A stretch of 38,483 bases of DNA from Bordetella parapertussis (GTDB taxonomy: Bacteria; Acidobacteriota; Terriglobia; Bryobacterales; Bryobacteraceae), in NCBI GenBank assembly GCA_943328975.2, contig CALQCC020000040.1, positions 1-38,483 on the forward strand, given 5' to 3'. Within the stretch, counting starts at the first letter, position 1; every line of letters begins with the position of its first letter. Below the pieces are notes generated by a model. It made no database searches. It was not told the DNA's origin and was given only the letters and a program-made list of their open reading frames with translations. Both the position numbers and the translations under genes were made by a program. Shown here in pieces: positions 14,290 through 21,328 of the stretch.

Positions 14290-14796
14290 ATGCAAACCAA
14301 CGAACTCCCACAATTCGACTTGAGCGACAACGAGACCAACTGTTGCCCACGATTTCAGCCGGAGCCATGGGACCGTCAGGAGTTGCACTTCGACAACAAG
14401 CCGTTTGTCAAAGCCTCCACCGTGAGCCTATTTCACATGCCGCTGAACATGGGTTCGGTGTTCGCAAAAACTTGGGAGGAGATCAAGGAGAGTCACGCAA
14501 ACAACGGAGGCTTCCTGGTGCTCAGCCACGAGGATTCGGCCTGGCACGCCGAGCATCTCTTCGCGGTGACCAAGGATGTTCCGGACGCAACCATGGTGCA
14601 TCTTAGCGGGGACTTTCTAACGAAGGTGTTTGAAGGTCCATTCTCGGATGCGCGGAAATGGTGTGCAGAGATGGAAGCCTACGTGGCTGGCAAAGGCAGG
14701 CAACTCGACACGATGTACTTCTTCTACACCACTTGTCCGCGGTGCGCGAAGCACTACGGCAAGAACTACGTGGTTGGAGTTGCGAAGGTGAAGTGA
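14290..14796 (+). CDS. Conserved protein of unknown function with C-terminal CxxC
   Basis: 168 residues, cytoplasmic (no signal). Features: an N-terminal CC pair (NETNCCPRFQPEPWD), a central region with MVHLSGDFLTKVFEGPF, and a C-terminal TTCPRCAKHYGKNYVV, where CPRC followed by a histidine looks like a zinc or iron knuckle. Several Trp/His residues (WHAEHLF) could also bind metal. I recognise this as a widespread protein sometimes labelled 'hydrolase', but I know of no proven activity. Weak ribosome binding site, with a hairpin directly upstream. A short hairpin follows the stop. Confidence 0.75.
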   Translation: MQTNELPQFDLSDNETNCCPRFQPEPWDRQELHFDNKPFVKASTVSLFHMPLNMGSVFAKTWEEIKESHANNGGFLVLSHEDSAWHAEHLFAVTKDVPDATMVHLSGDFLTKVFEGPFSDARKWCAEMEAYVAGKGRQLDTMYFFYTTCPRCAKHYGKNYVVGVAKVK

Positions 14797-14797
14797 C

Positions 14798-14812
14798 ACG
14801 GCGCGGCGCCGT
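14798..14812 (+). terminator. Weak terminator-like hairpin
   Basis: ACGGCG (14798-14803) and CGCCGT (14807-14812) pair around CGG, immediately after the stop codon, followed by TGATTCTGATTGTT, which is T-rich but not a run. It may end the upstream message. Confidence 0.4.
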
Positions 14813-14852
14813 TGATTCTGATTGTTACCATAGCGCGTAGAGGATCCTGTCT

Positions 14853-15707
14853 ATGCGCTTAGCCGGTCTGGTGACTGTTGCACTGATTCTGAGTTCCTGC
14901 GCCACGCAACCTGACCCGGCGTTCATCGCCGATGTCCAGAAATGGCGCGCGGATCGCGAGACGCGGCTCAAGGCAGACAATGGCTGGCTCACACTGGTCG
15001 GTTTGTTTTGGATCGAAGAGGGCGTGAGCAAGATTGGGTCGGATCCAGGGTCGGATGTGCCGCTGCCCGCTTCCCTGCCCCAACAGCTTGGGTCCATCGT
15101 ACTGAAGAACGGTGAGGCACGCTTTGAACCGGCGCGCGGCGTCGCGTTGCAGGCAACGGCATTGCATGACGACAACAAACCGAACTACGAAGTGGTCACG
15201 CGGGGCACGGTCAGCTTCTACTTGATCGAGCGCGGTGGGCGCTACGGGATTCGGGTGAAGGATACGAAGAGCCCGGCTCGCGAGAATTTCGTGGGACTCG
15301 ATTGGTACGCGCCGGATGCATCGTGGAGCGTCGAAGCGAAGCTCACCCCGGCTCCGCACAAGGTGACGTTCGATACAGAGGTTGGGATCAAGCAGGACGG
15401 TGACAGCCCAGGGTATCTGGAATTTGATCGCGCCGGGCAGCACTACAAGCTGGAACCGGTTACCGAAGAGGGCGAACTATTTCTGGTGATCCGCGACGCG
15501 ACCAGCGGCAAGACCACGTATGCGGCCTCACGATTCCTGTATGCGGCGCTGCCGGACAAAGATGGACGCACGCGGTTGGATTTCAATAAGGCCTACAATC
15601 CACCGTGCGTGTTTACGGCCTACGCGACGTGTCCGCTACCGCCGCAGATGAATCGAATGACGGTACCGATCGAAGCGGGCGAGAAAAAGTACAATGGTCA
15701 CCTATGA
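14853..15707 (+). CDS. DUF1684 lipoprotein
   Basis: 284 residues. The N-terminus MRLAGLVTVALILSSCATQ is a lipoprotein signal with lipobox LSSC, so the mature protein is lipid-anchored at about Cys16. The body matches DUF1684: WRADRETRLKADNGWLTLVG near the start and the family's hallmark near the end, DFNKAYNPPCVFTAYATCPL followed by an EAGEKKYNG tail. Function unknown; conserved Asn, Cys and Tyr suggest a ligand or metal site. The ribosome binding site AGAGGA sits 7 nt upstream. Its stop overlaps the start of the SRPBCC gene (ATGA), so they form an operon. Confidence 0.88.
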   Translation: MRLAGLVTVALILSSCATQPDPAFIADVQKWRADRETRLKADNGWLTLVGLFWIEEGVSKIGSDPGSDVPLPASLPQQLGSIVLKNGEARFEPARGVALQATALHDDNKPNYEVVTRGTVSFYLIERGGRYGIRVKDTKSPARENFVGLDWYAPDASWSVEAKLTPAPHKVTFDTEVGIKQDGDSPGYLEFDRAGQHYKLEPVTEEGELFLVIRDATSGKTTYAASRFLYAALPDKDGRTRLDFNKAYNPPCVFTAYATCPLPPQMNRMTVPIEAGEKKYNGHL

Positions 15708-16123
15708 AGCGGTTCCACACCTCGATTGAGATTCGAGCTACACCGGACAAGATCTGGAACATTCTCACGGACGCTCCTGGGTGGAATTCGTGGAACACGA
15801 CTATCGACAAGGTAGTGGGCCGCATTGCATTGGGCGAAAAGGTCAAGCTCTTCGTGAAGTTGAATCCCGGACGTGCGTTTCCGGTGAAGGTATCCTCCTT
15901 CGACGCTCGGCGCAAGATGGTGTGGACCGGTGGCATGCCCTTGGGACTGTTCAAAGGCGAGCGGACCTACGTGCTCGCGCCGACAAACGGTGGCGTCGAA
16001 TTCTCCATGACGGAAGTGTTCAGTGGACTGCTGTCGCCACTCATCGAAAAATCCATTCCTGACATGCAGCCGGCCTTCGATCAATTCGCGGCTTGTCTGA
16101 AGCGTCGGGCCGAACAGTTATAA
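15704..16123 (+). CDS. SRPBCC / polyketide-cyclase-like domain protein
   Basis: 139 residues, one START-like helix-grip domain: an opening strand FHTSIEIRATPDKIWNILTD, then a tryptophan-rich turn (PGWNSWNTTI), the central sheet, and a long C-terminal helix (DMQPAFDQFAACLKRRAEQL) that closes the cavity. Relatives bind hydrophobic ligands or act as cyclases; the ligand is unknown. Translation is coupled to the DUF1684 lipoprotein gene by a 4-nt overlap. No signal peptide. Confidence 0.85.
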   Translation: MKRFHTSIEIRATPDKIWNILTDAPGWNSWNTTIDKVVGRIALGEKVKLFVKLNPGRAFPVKVSSFDARRKMVWTGGMPLGLFKGERTYVLAPTNGGVEFSMTEVFSGLLSPLIEKSIPDMQPAFDQFAACLKRRAEQL

Positions 16124-16188
16124 CCCCGCTTGACACCGGCCGCGCGCGGGAGGAGGATAGCTGGAGGCATTTAGGAGGATCACAGCCA

Positions 16189-16560
16189 ATGAAATCGCGT
16201 CTATTTAGTGGAGTGCTCGCACTCGGATTGCTAGTAGGGACGATGCCCGTGAGCGCGCATCATTCCACCACCATGTACAACATGGCAGCTCCCTCGACCG
16301 TTACGGGTAAGGTGAAGCGATTTGAGTGGACCAATCCTCATGCTTACATCTACCTCGATGTCACGGGCGAAGATGGCAAAGTCACCACGTGGGAAATCGA
16401 GATGATGAGCCTCAACCACTTGAAGAGCTACGGCTGGACCCGCAAGACGGTTGTCGAAGGCGACATCATTACTTGCACCGGCGGCGCGGCGAAGAGCGGA
16501 GCTCCGGCAATGCTGAGCTCGCTGATCAAGCTCGGCGACGGCCGCATGATCAAATCGTAG
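16189..16560 (+). CDS. Exported DUF6152 family protein
   Basis: 123 residues with a signal peptide (MKSRLFSGVLALGLLVGTMPVSAHH). The mature part starts HHST and contains VTGKVKRFEWTNPHAYIYLD, the pattern of DUF6152, a small beta-barrel-like periplasmic protein, ending SSLIKLGDGRMIKS. Function unknown; the N-terminal HH could bind a metal. A strong ribosome binding site TAGGAGGAT (16172-16180) precedes the ATG. A perfect TTGACA at 16130 could be its -35, but no -10 is at normal spacing. It is followed by an 18-bp perfect hairpin. Confidence 0.85.
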   Translation: MKSRLFSGVLALGLLVGTMPVSAHHSTTMYNMAAPSTVTGKVKRFEWTNPHAYIYLDVTGEDGKVTTWEIEMMSLNHLKSYGWTRKTVVEGDIITCTGGAAKSGAPAMLSSLIKLGDGRMIKS

Positions 16561-16564
16561 TTAC

Positions 16565-16604
16565 GTACGTCAAGGCGACTGGTTGGCCAGTCGCCTTGAC
16601 GTAC
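16565..16604 (+). terminator. Perfect 18-bp stem, probable terminator
   Basis: GTACGTCAAGGCGACTGG (16565-16582) and CCAGTCGCCTTGACGTAC (16587-16604) are perfect inverted repeats with loop TTGG, beginning 5 nt after the DUF6152 stop. Only CTTTAG follows, so the T-tract is weak. It may end both this operon and the convergent glycine-rich gene. Confidence 0.65.
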
Positions 16605-16855
16605 TTTAGACCTCGCCGAAGACCAATAACCGCGCGTTACTAGGGAACTAGTTGCAACGTCACGTTTCGCGGCATTTCTGGCTATCCGTGATGTCGCTTT
16701 AGTCCCTAACTTCAGCTTTGATGCGGCGGCTCCAGGCTGAAACTCGGTCTTCCCCGCCGTCTTCGCCCCCATGGGTAGAACAGATCACGATTCGTTCCTC
16801 CAGGACTATTAAGGCGTCGCGGTCAGCCCGGGGAACTGCGTTGAGTTCTCGTCCG
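16605..16855. other. Intergenic stretch, no gene recognised
   Basis: No convincing reading frame, RNA or strong promoter seen. A small inverted repeat ACTAG/CTAGT flanks GGAA near 16640. It separates two convergent genes and probably serves as a 3' region. Confidence 0.4.
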
Positions 16856-17530
16856 CTACCACCGAACGATCATGTACCCTGGGGATCCCGGGTCACCATC
16901 GGCTCCGCGGCCTCTGCCGCCTTTGCTTGCTGGTGGCAACCTGTTGCCCAGTAGCGAATCGCCGCCCGCACCGCTGGAGGGGCCAGAACCTGGGAGTCCC
17001 GAGACCAAAATGCCCCCGTTTGGATTGCCGCCCCCACCGGCGCCTCCCCCGGAACCGTTAATCCCACAGCCGCCGCCGCCCGGTTGATTGAGAGGAATGG
17101 GCCCACTACCGCCTGCGCCACCAAATGCGGCAATCAGAGTAGATCCGGAAAGTTCAAAAGAAGTCGTTCCCCCGACAGATCCCGCAGCAGTCGCGTCGAC
17201 GTAACCGGCCGCTCCGCCCGCTCCGACAGTGATGTCATACCCGCGATTCGGCAGCACACTTACGACGCCGTGCACGTATCCGCCGCCCCCACCACCACCG
17301 CCGACTCCGCTCGGACAAGCGGCACCACCGCCACCACCGCCCCAAGCCTCGATTTCCAAGCTGCCCACGCCGGGCGGTACGACAAACAAGTGGGTTCCCA
17401 CCTGAAAGTCCTTCACCCCATGCGCCTGAGGCGCATCGCCGCGGGCCACAGTAAGGAATGCCACCGCTAGAGCAACTGGCATCGCAACGGTCCAGCCTAG
17501 CGTCACGCCAAGCTTCTTCGGAATAGTCAT
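16856..17530 (-). CDS. Secreted glycine-rich domain protein
   Basis: 224 residues. N-terminus MTIPKKLGVTLGWTVAMPVALAVAFLTVARG is a signal peptide or anchor. The body starts with FVVPPGVGSLEIEAWGGGGGG, the opening of the glycine-rich domain found in bacterial surface and tail-fibre-like proteins, then runs of Gly with few hydrophobics, and closes with GDPGSPGYMIVRW, typical of this fold. Likely an extracellular or surface protein with a polyglycine-II-like structure; partner unknown. The start is supported by GAGG nine nt upstream. It lies downstream of rnpB, about 190 bp apart. Confidence 0.8.
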   Translation of the reverse strand: MTIPKKLGVTLGWTVAMPVALAVAFLTVARGDAPQAHGVKDFQVGTHLFVVPPGVGSLEIEAWGGGGGGAACPSGVGGGGGGGGYVHGVVSVLPNRGYDITVGAGGAAGYVDATAAGSVGGTTSFELSGSTLIAAFGGAGGSGPIPLNQPGGGGCGINGSGGGAGGGGNPNGGILVSGLPGSGPSSGAGGDSLLGNRLPPASKGGRGRGADGDPGSPGYMIVRW

Positions 17531-17612
17531 CGTTTGGGTCCTCTCATCGTTCCCATCCTTGGTTACAAGACGCCTAGCCTAGGATTCAAGAATGGGAAGA
17601 TTACACAACGAA

Positions 17613-17634
17613 GGAGGCTCCGCGGAAACCCTCC
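17613..17634 (-). terminator. Possible terminator after rnpB
   Basis: On the minus strand GGAGG and CCTCC (17630-17634 and 17613-17617) pair around the self-complementary TCCGCGGA, followed by TTCGTTGTGT. It is about 80 nt beyond the predicted end of rnpB. The stem has mismatches and the T-run is poor. Confidence 0.3.
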
Positions 17635-17716
17635 GGACCGAAATAGGAAGCCCAGTACTAACAAGCAAATTCAGAGGGGGGATGTGGCACACGATGGTGC
17701 AAGCATTCGGTGAAGT

Positions 17717-18107
17717 GGACCTCGCCGACGATAAGCCGGTTTCTGTGCCCTGCCCTTGCGGACAGGCGGCAGCCATTCCTCTAGGCCGGCGATTACTCGC
17801 CGACTCAACAGCAACCTACCCGGAAGTGTAACGGAGCGGGCCGCTCCTCCTCCCCTATTTGGTCTTGCTCCGCATGGGGTTTGCCCTGCCAGCGCGTGTT
17901 ACCACGGCCGCGGTGCGCTCTTACCGCACCATTTCAACCTTACTGCCTCTTGCGAGGTTAGCGGTATATTTTCTGTGGCACTTTCCGTAAAGCCCGCTTT
18001 GAGCGAGCCCCCCCGGCCGTTAGCCGGCATGTTGCCCTATGGAGACCGGACTTTCCTCCCGCTGAAGTGTTGCCACCCCAGCCAGCGGCTGCCTGTCCGC
18101 GAGGTCC
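17717..18107 (-). ncRNA. rnpB: RNase P RNA, bacterial type A
   Basis: The catalytic RNA of RNase P, which trims the 5' leader of tRNA precursors. On the minus strand I see the conserved core in order: a GGCTGGGG region, GGAGGAAAGTCCGG, the CATAGGGCAACATGCCGG region, ACAGAAAATATACCGC, the stem GGTGCGGTAAGAGCGCACC, and the closing ACAGAAACCGGCTTAT. The ends pair perfectly in helix P1: GGACCTCGC (18099-18107) with GCGAGGTCC (17717-17725), which defines length at about 391 nt. The predicted +1 from the promoter upstream (18107) agrees with the P1 end. The exact 3' end is uncertain by a few bases. Confidence 0.95.
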
Positions 18108-18113
18108 GTACCG

Positions 18114-18141
18114 ATTATTGCACGGCTGGCTTACGGGTGAA
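18114..18141 (-). promoter_or_regulatory. Promoter of rnpB
   Basis: TTCACC (18136-18141) and AATAAT (18114-18119) are separated by 16 bp on the minus strand. The predicted +1 at 18107 is exactly the 5' end of helix P1. The -35 overlaps the last codons of the 988-residue secreted protein and its stop lies in the spacer. Confidence 0.6.
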
Positions 18142-21097
18142 TGAAGTCTATGTTGATGTAGTAGCGGTTCTCAGCCGGAAACGCGACGGTACAGTTGCGC
18201 GTTTGCAGCTTGGAGGCATCGAAATCGCTGACCCATCCATCGTAGGTTTTGCGCACGCAAACAAAATTGCGAATAGCGGCACCCGCCGCGGCACCCAGCG
18301 CTTCATAGCGGAAGGAGGTTGTGCCGGCGAATCCACGGGGTGGCACGGCAAGGTCGATCGGCCCCAAGTCCCATTCATTGAGGTTCTCGTCGTAGGTCTT
18401 CCATAATCGGCCCCCGCCGCCGTCGGTGTTCTTGTTTACCAACCGGTACCGTTTGTAGTGGGCGTTCAGAATCTTCAGCCCATCGGGCGATACGGTTCCA
18501 TTGAGGGTTACCGCGAAGGGCGGATCGCCGGCATTGACCAGGGCGCTATCCTGGGCCGTGGCGGAAAAAGTGGCTCCGTTCCATGTTAGGCCGGGAAGTG
18601 CAAAGAAAGGTCCAATAAGGTTTGGGCCGACGTCCGTCGCCGAATAGGTGACGATGCCGTAAACGTTGTGCCCGAACTTGGTGGTCTGGTTGAGTAACGG
18701 GACAACGGTCGATTGAGCCACTTCGAGACGAATATCCCTTGTCACGTCACGGACCCCGGGTTCGTAGGCCGACCCGCCTAACAACAGACGCCAGACCGTT
18801 TGCCCCGTCTTGACGCCCCGCAAGGTGACCGTTGCGCCGCGTTCCAGCGTGGCTACCGTACTGTCTAGAACAGCCATGTCCAGGCACTGCCCCAACGAGG
18901 TCAGGTCCGGCTGGAACACCCCTGTCAAGCCCGGGCCAACTCCCAGGACTTTCAAACCTTGCAACGACGAACCCACGCCGATTGGAAACGGCTCGGTATT
19001 CGGCCCACCCACGATCGCGAAGGACTGGACGCTATTCATGTATTTGTTTCGAACGGTTACAGCAGGGGTCGTTTCACCCGTTCGGAGACGCACCGCGATC
19101 TGCTGCACGCCCCGTCGGCAGGTCATGTCCCACACCATCCACTTGCCCGTACTAGACGCATTTCGCCGTTTCGACCAGCCCTCTAGAATCGAATCGTTGG
19201 ACAAGGTCTCCGCTTCAACCATGTGGCCTATATCCACAGGCAGATAATACACACCGTCGCGCAATGTGGCTCCGAGCTTTTCGGCAACCTGAAACGCCGG
19301 TAAGGACGAAGGGATAGGCACCTCCCCGATCACTTGCAGCAACAGGGCTTTCCCCAGCACCGTGGGCGCTATTAAATCTATACCGCCCAATGCGACGCCG
19401 AAGCTGTGCTGGACACCAATGGCAGGAGAGAATTCCACTCCCCCTGGGTCGTCCCACTCGGAGTTAAGCAACGGAAACAGTCGCGGATGGATCAGCAAGT
19501 CTCCCGAACCAAGCCCTCCCAACGTCGCCTTCAACTCCTGAAATCCGCGCTGGATCTCCAGGTTATACACCAACTGGTCCATCGATGCCGCCAGTGCGTC
19601 CGTGGCCGCGTCGACGCCCGGGACAACTTCGGTCACAATCTGCGCAATTCCCACCCCCACCTGCGTGTGCTTCACCAGAAGGATCTGACTAAACGGGCCA
19701 TATTGCCACAATTCGGACAGTACTCCCCCAAAATTCACCACTGTGTCTCCCACCTGATAAACATTGGCGATGCCATCCCCGAACGTGCCCCCTTTGGCAC
19801 CGATGGCAGCAAACGTCGCCGCTCGTGCCGCTTTCTGCTCGTCAATATAGCTGTGGTTCATGAGATCGTTCAGTTTGAGGTTGATCGCTATTAGATTCGC
19901 TTGGCCGGAAGACGCCTGCTTCACCGCAGAAGTCACAACCGTATCGCTGGCGATCTCCATGTTCAATAAATCATCCGGCCCCAGCCCGGCCACCTTCCAT
20001 GTCCCCTGCACCTTCCGCAACACCGCCAACAAGCCGTTCCGCAGCGTTCGCACTCCGTCCTTGGTCACCACCGTGGCGTTGACGTAGCCCCTCACCACGG
20101 CAATGGTTCCCTTGTCCCCGCGAACCGTTGCCAGCGGCTCGTAGCGCAGATTCGAAAAGGAGGCGGCACGTCGGACGATCTCGATGCGATCTCGGGAGAT
20201 CTTCTGCACGGCCTCCGTCTGGCCCTCCGTGTTCCAGAGAGAGAGAACCCCACTGACGTCCCCGGCCGCCTGCGATTCCAGCAGCCGTCGAACCACATCG
20301 GCCGGTTCGGCAGCGACCAATGCACCGTAGGAGACAACTTGAGTCTGCGAGATTCCTGCACCGATCTTCACTTGCAAAGGCACCGCACCCACCGGCAGGT
20401 TAGCTGGAGCCTGGAAATTGATTTGGTACAAGCCTGGATAGTAGGGAGCGACTCCGGCCCAAGCGGCGGTGACCTCGGTCCCGTTGATCAAGACCGACGC
20501 TGTTTCGGTCACGACGTTCAGAGGACCGCCCTTGCCACCATCGCCACCCGGCCTGCCCGCGTCGATCTGTGGGTTCACGGCGCCCAGCCCAATCAAATAC
20601 AGGATGAGATACTCGCCAGGCCGCGCGCCCGAGTTCGCCGTAACAAGCGAGTAGTCGGCATGCAGAAGCAGTGCGTCTCCACGACCGTCCATGCTCCGCG
20701 TGAGCAGTCGCGGTGCTCGCGGCACCACCGTGATCGGGATGGTCGCGCTCACGCCTTGCGCGGTTCGCACCCGCAAACTCACGCCCGAACCTGTCACACT
20801 GTACGGGAGCTGTGCGTTCACCTGCCCCGGAGAAACAAAGTAGAGCGGCGCGCATCCGGTCGAAACCAGATTCTGGAGGATGTCCACGCAAACGCCGTCG
20901 AGCTCCGTCGGTAGCGGAACGGCCGCTGCCTGGGTCACTCGTGTCGCCAGATTCTGACCGTAGACGCTGACAATGGTGCCCGGAGAGAAGTTCGGAGTGT
21001 TATCTCCACCATTCACCACGCCTGCTTGCGTCACCACCGGCACTTGCGCCGTCAAGATCCCCAGTGCCAGCACAAAGAAAAGGAAAGAACGAATCAT
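18131..21097 (-). CDS. Secreted 988-aa protein with N-terminal Solibacter-type (TIGR03437-like) and NTF2-like domains
   Basis: Signal peptide MIRSFLFFVLALGILTAQVP. Residues about 20-258 resemble the 'Solibacter' domain TIGR03437: FSPGTIVSVYGQNLA, then PLYFVSPGQVNAQLPY and PGLYQINFQAPANLPVG. In most proteins this domain is at the C-terminus; here it comes first. Next (about 262-385) is an NTF2/SnoaL-like segment beginning VVRRLLESQAAGDVSGVLSL and ending GTWKVAGLGPDDLL. The remaining 600 residues are beta-rich and match nothing I know; cysteines near the end (FVCVRKT, RNCTVAFP) may form disulfides. Probably extracellular or surface-attached. It is divergent from the OmpA-like gene. Its stop codon lies in the rnpB promoter. 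Confidence 0.8.
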   Translation of the reverse strand: MIRSFLFFVLALGILTAQVPVVTQAGVVNGGDNTPNFSPGTIVSVYGQNLATRVTQAAAVPLPTELDGVCVDILQNLVSTGCAPLYFVSPGQVNAQLPYSVTGSGVSLRVRTAQGVSATIPITVVPRAPRLLTRSMDGRGDALLLHADYSLVTANSGARPGEYLILYLIGLGAVNPQIDAGRPGGDGGKGGPLNVVTETASVLINGTEVTAAWAGVAPYYPGLYQINFQAPANLPVGAVPLQVKIGAGISQTQVVSYGALVAAEPADVVRRLLESQAAGDVSGVLSLWNTEGQTEAVQKISRDRIEIVRRAASFSNLRYEPLATVRGDKGTIAVVRGYVNATVVTKDGVRTLRNGLLAVLRKVQGTWKVAGLGPDDLLNMEIASDTVVTSAVKQASSGQANLIAINLKLNDLMNHSYIDEQKAARAATFAAIGAKGGTFGDGIANVYQVGDTVVNFGGVLSELWQYGPFSQILLVKHTQVGVGIAQIVTEVVPGVDAATDALAASMDQLVYNLEIQRGFQELKATLGGLGSGDLLIHPRLFPLLNSEWDDPGGVEFSPAIGVQHSFGVALGGIDLIAPTVLGKALLLQVIGEVPIPSSLPAFQVAEKLGATLRDGVYYLPVDIGHMVEAETLSNDSILEGWSKRRNASSTGKWMVWDMTCRRGVQQIAVRLRTGETTPAVTVRNKYMNSVQSFAIVGGPNTEPFPIGVGSSLQGLKVLGVGPGLTGVFQPDLTSLGQCLDMAVLDSTVATLERGATVTLRGVKTGQTVWRLLLGGSAYEPGVRDVTRDIRLEVAQSTVVPLLNQTTKFGHNVYGIVTYSATDVGPNLIGPFFALPGLTWNGATFSATAQDSALVNAGDPPFAVTLNGTVSPDGLKILNAHYKRYRLVNKNTDGGGGRLWKTYDENLNEWDLGPIDLAVPPRGFAGTTSFRYEALGAAAGAAIRNFVCVRKTYDGWVSDFDASKLQTRNCTVAFPAENRYYINIDFIHP

Positions 21098-21328
21098 TTA
21101 CGCCAAAGCCCCCGTGGGCTATCTGCGAACCTAGCCCCACTTCCTCGAATGCAACTGGAACACCACAATGGTTAGCCGCCAAAACAAGGCGGGATTCAGG
21201 CCCAGAGGCACTTTAGCCCAAGTTATGGGCCCCAATAGCGTCGAAACACGCATTTGGGGTCACAACTGGTCCCGAATCTGAAACGCTTTGCCCTCATCCT
21301 GTCTCCTCCTTCTAGGAGAGTCACTTTC
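21098..21328. other. Divergent regulatory region between two large envelope genes
   Basis: 231 bp with no gene. On the minus-strand side AGCCC/GGGCT (21107-21111, 21116-21120) forms a hairpin that includes the G-rich ribosome binding site of the 988-residue protein. Another short repeat GCCCA/TGGGC lies near 21220. On the plus side TAGGAGAG (21313-21320) is the site for the OmpA-like gene. No clear -10/-35 pair stands out. Confidence 0.4.

Noticed and set aside
16130-16161. TTGACA-based promoter for the DUF6152 gene
   Set aside because: The -35 is perfect but the best -10-like sequence is 20 bp away and matches only 3 of 6 bases.
17531-17716. A c-di-GMP riboswitch upstream of the glycine-rich gene
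   Set aside because: Considered because surface proteins often have one. The conserved core sequences are not present.
21098-21328. Structured riboswitch between the divergent envelope genes
   Set aside because: Only short 5-bp repeats; no known riboswitch core seen on either strand.
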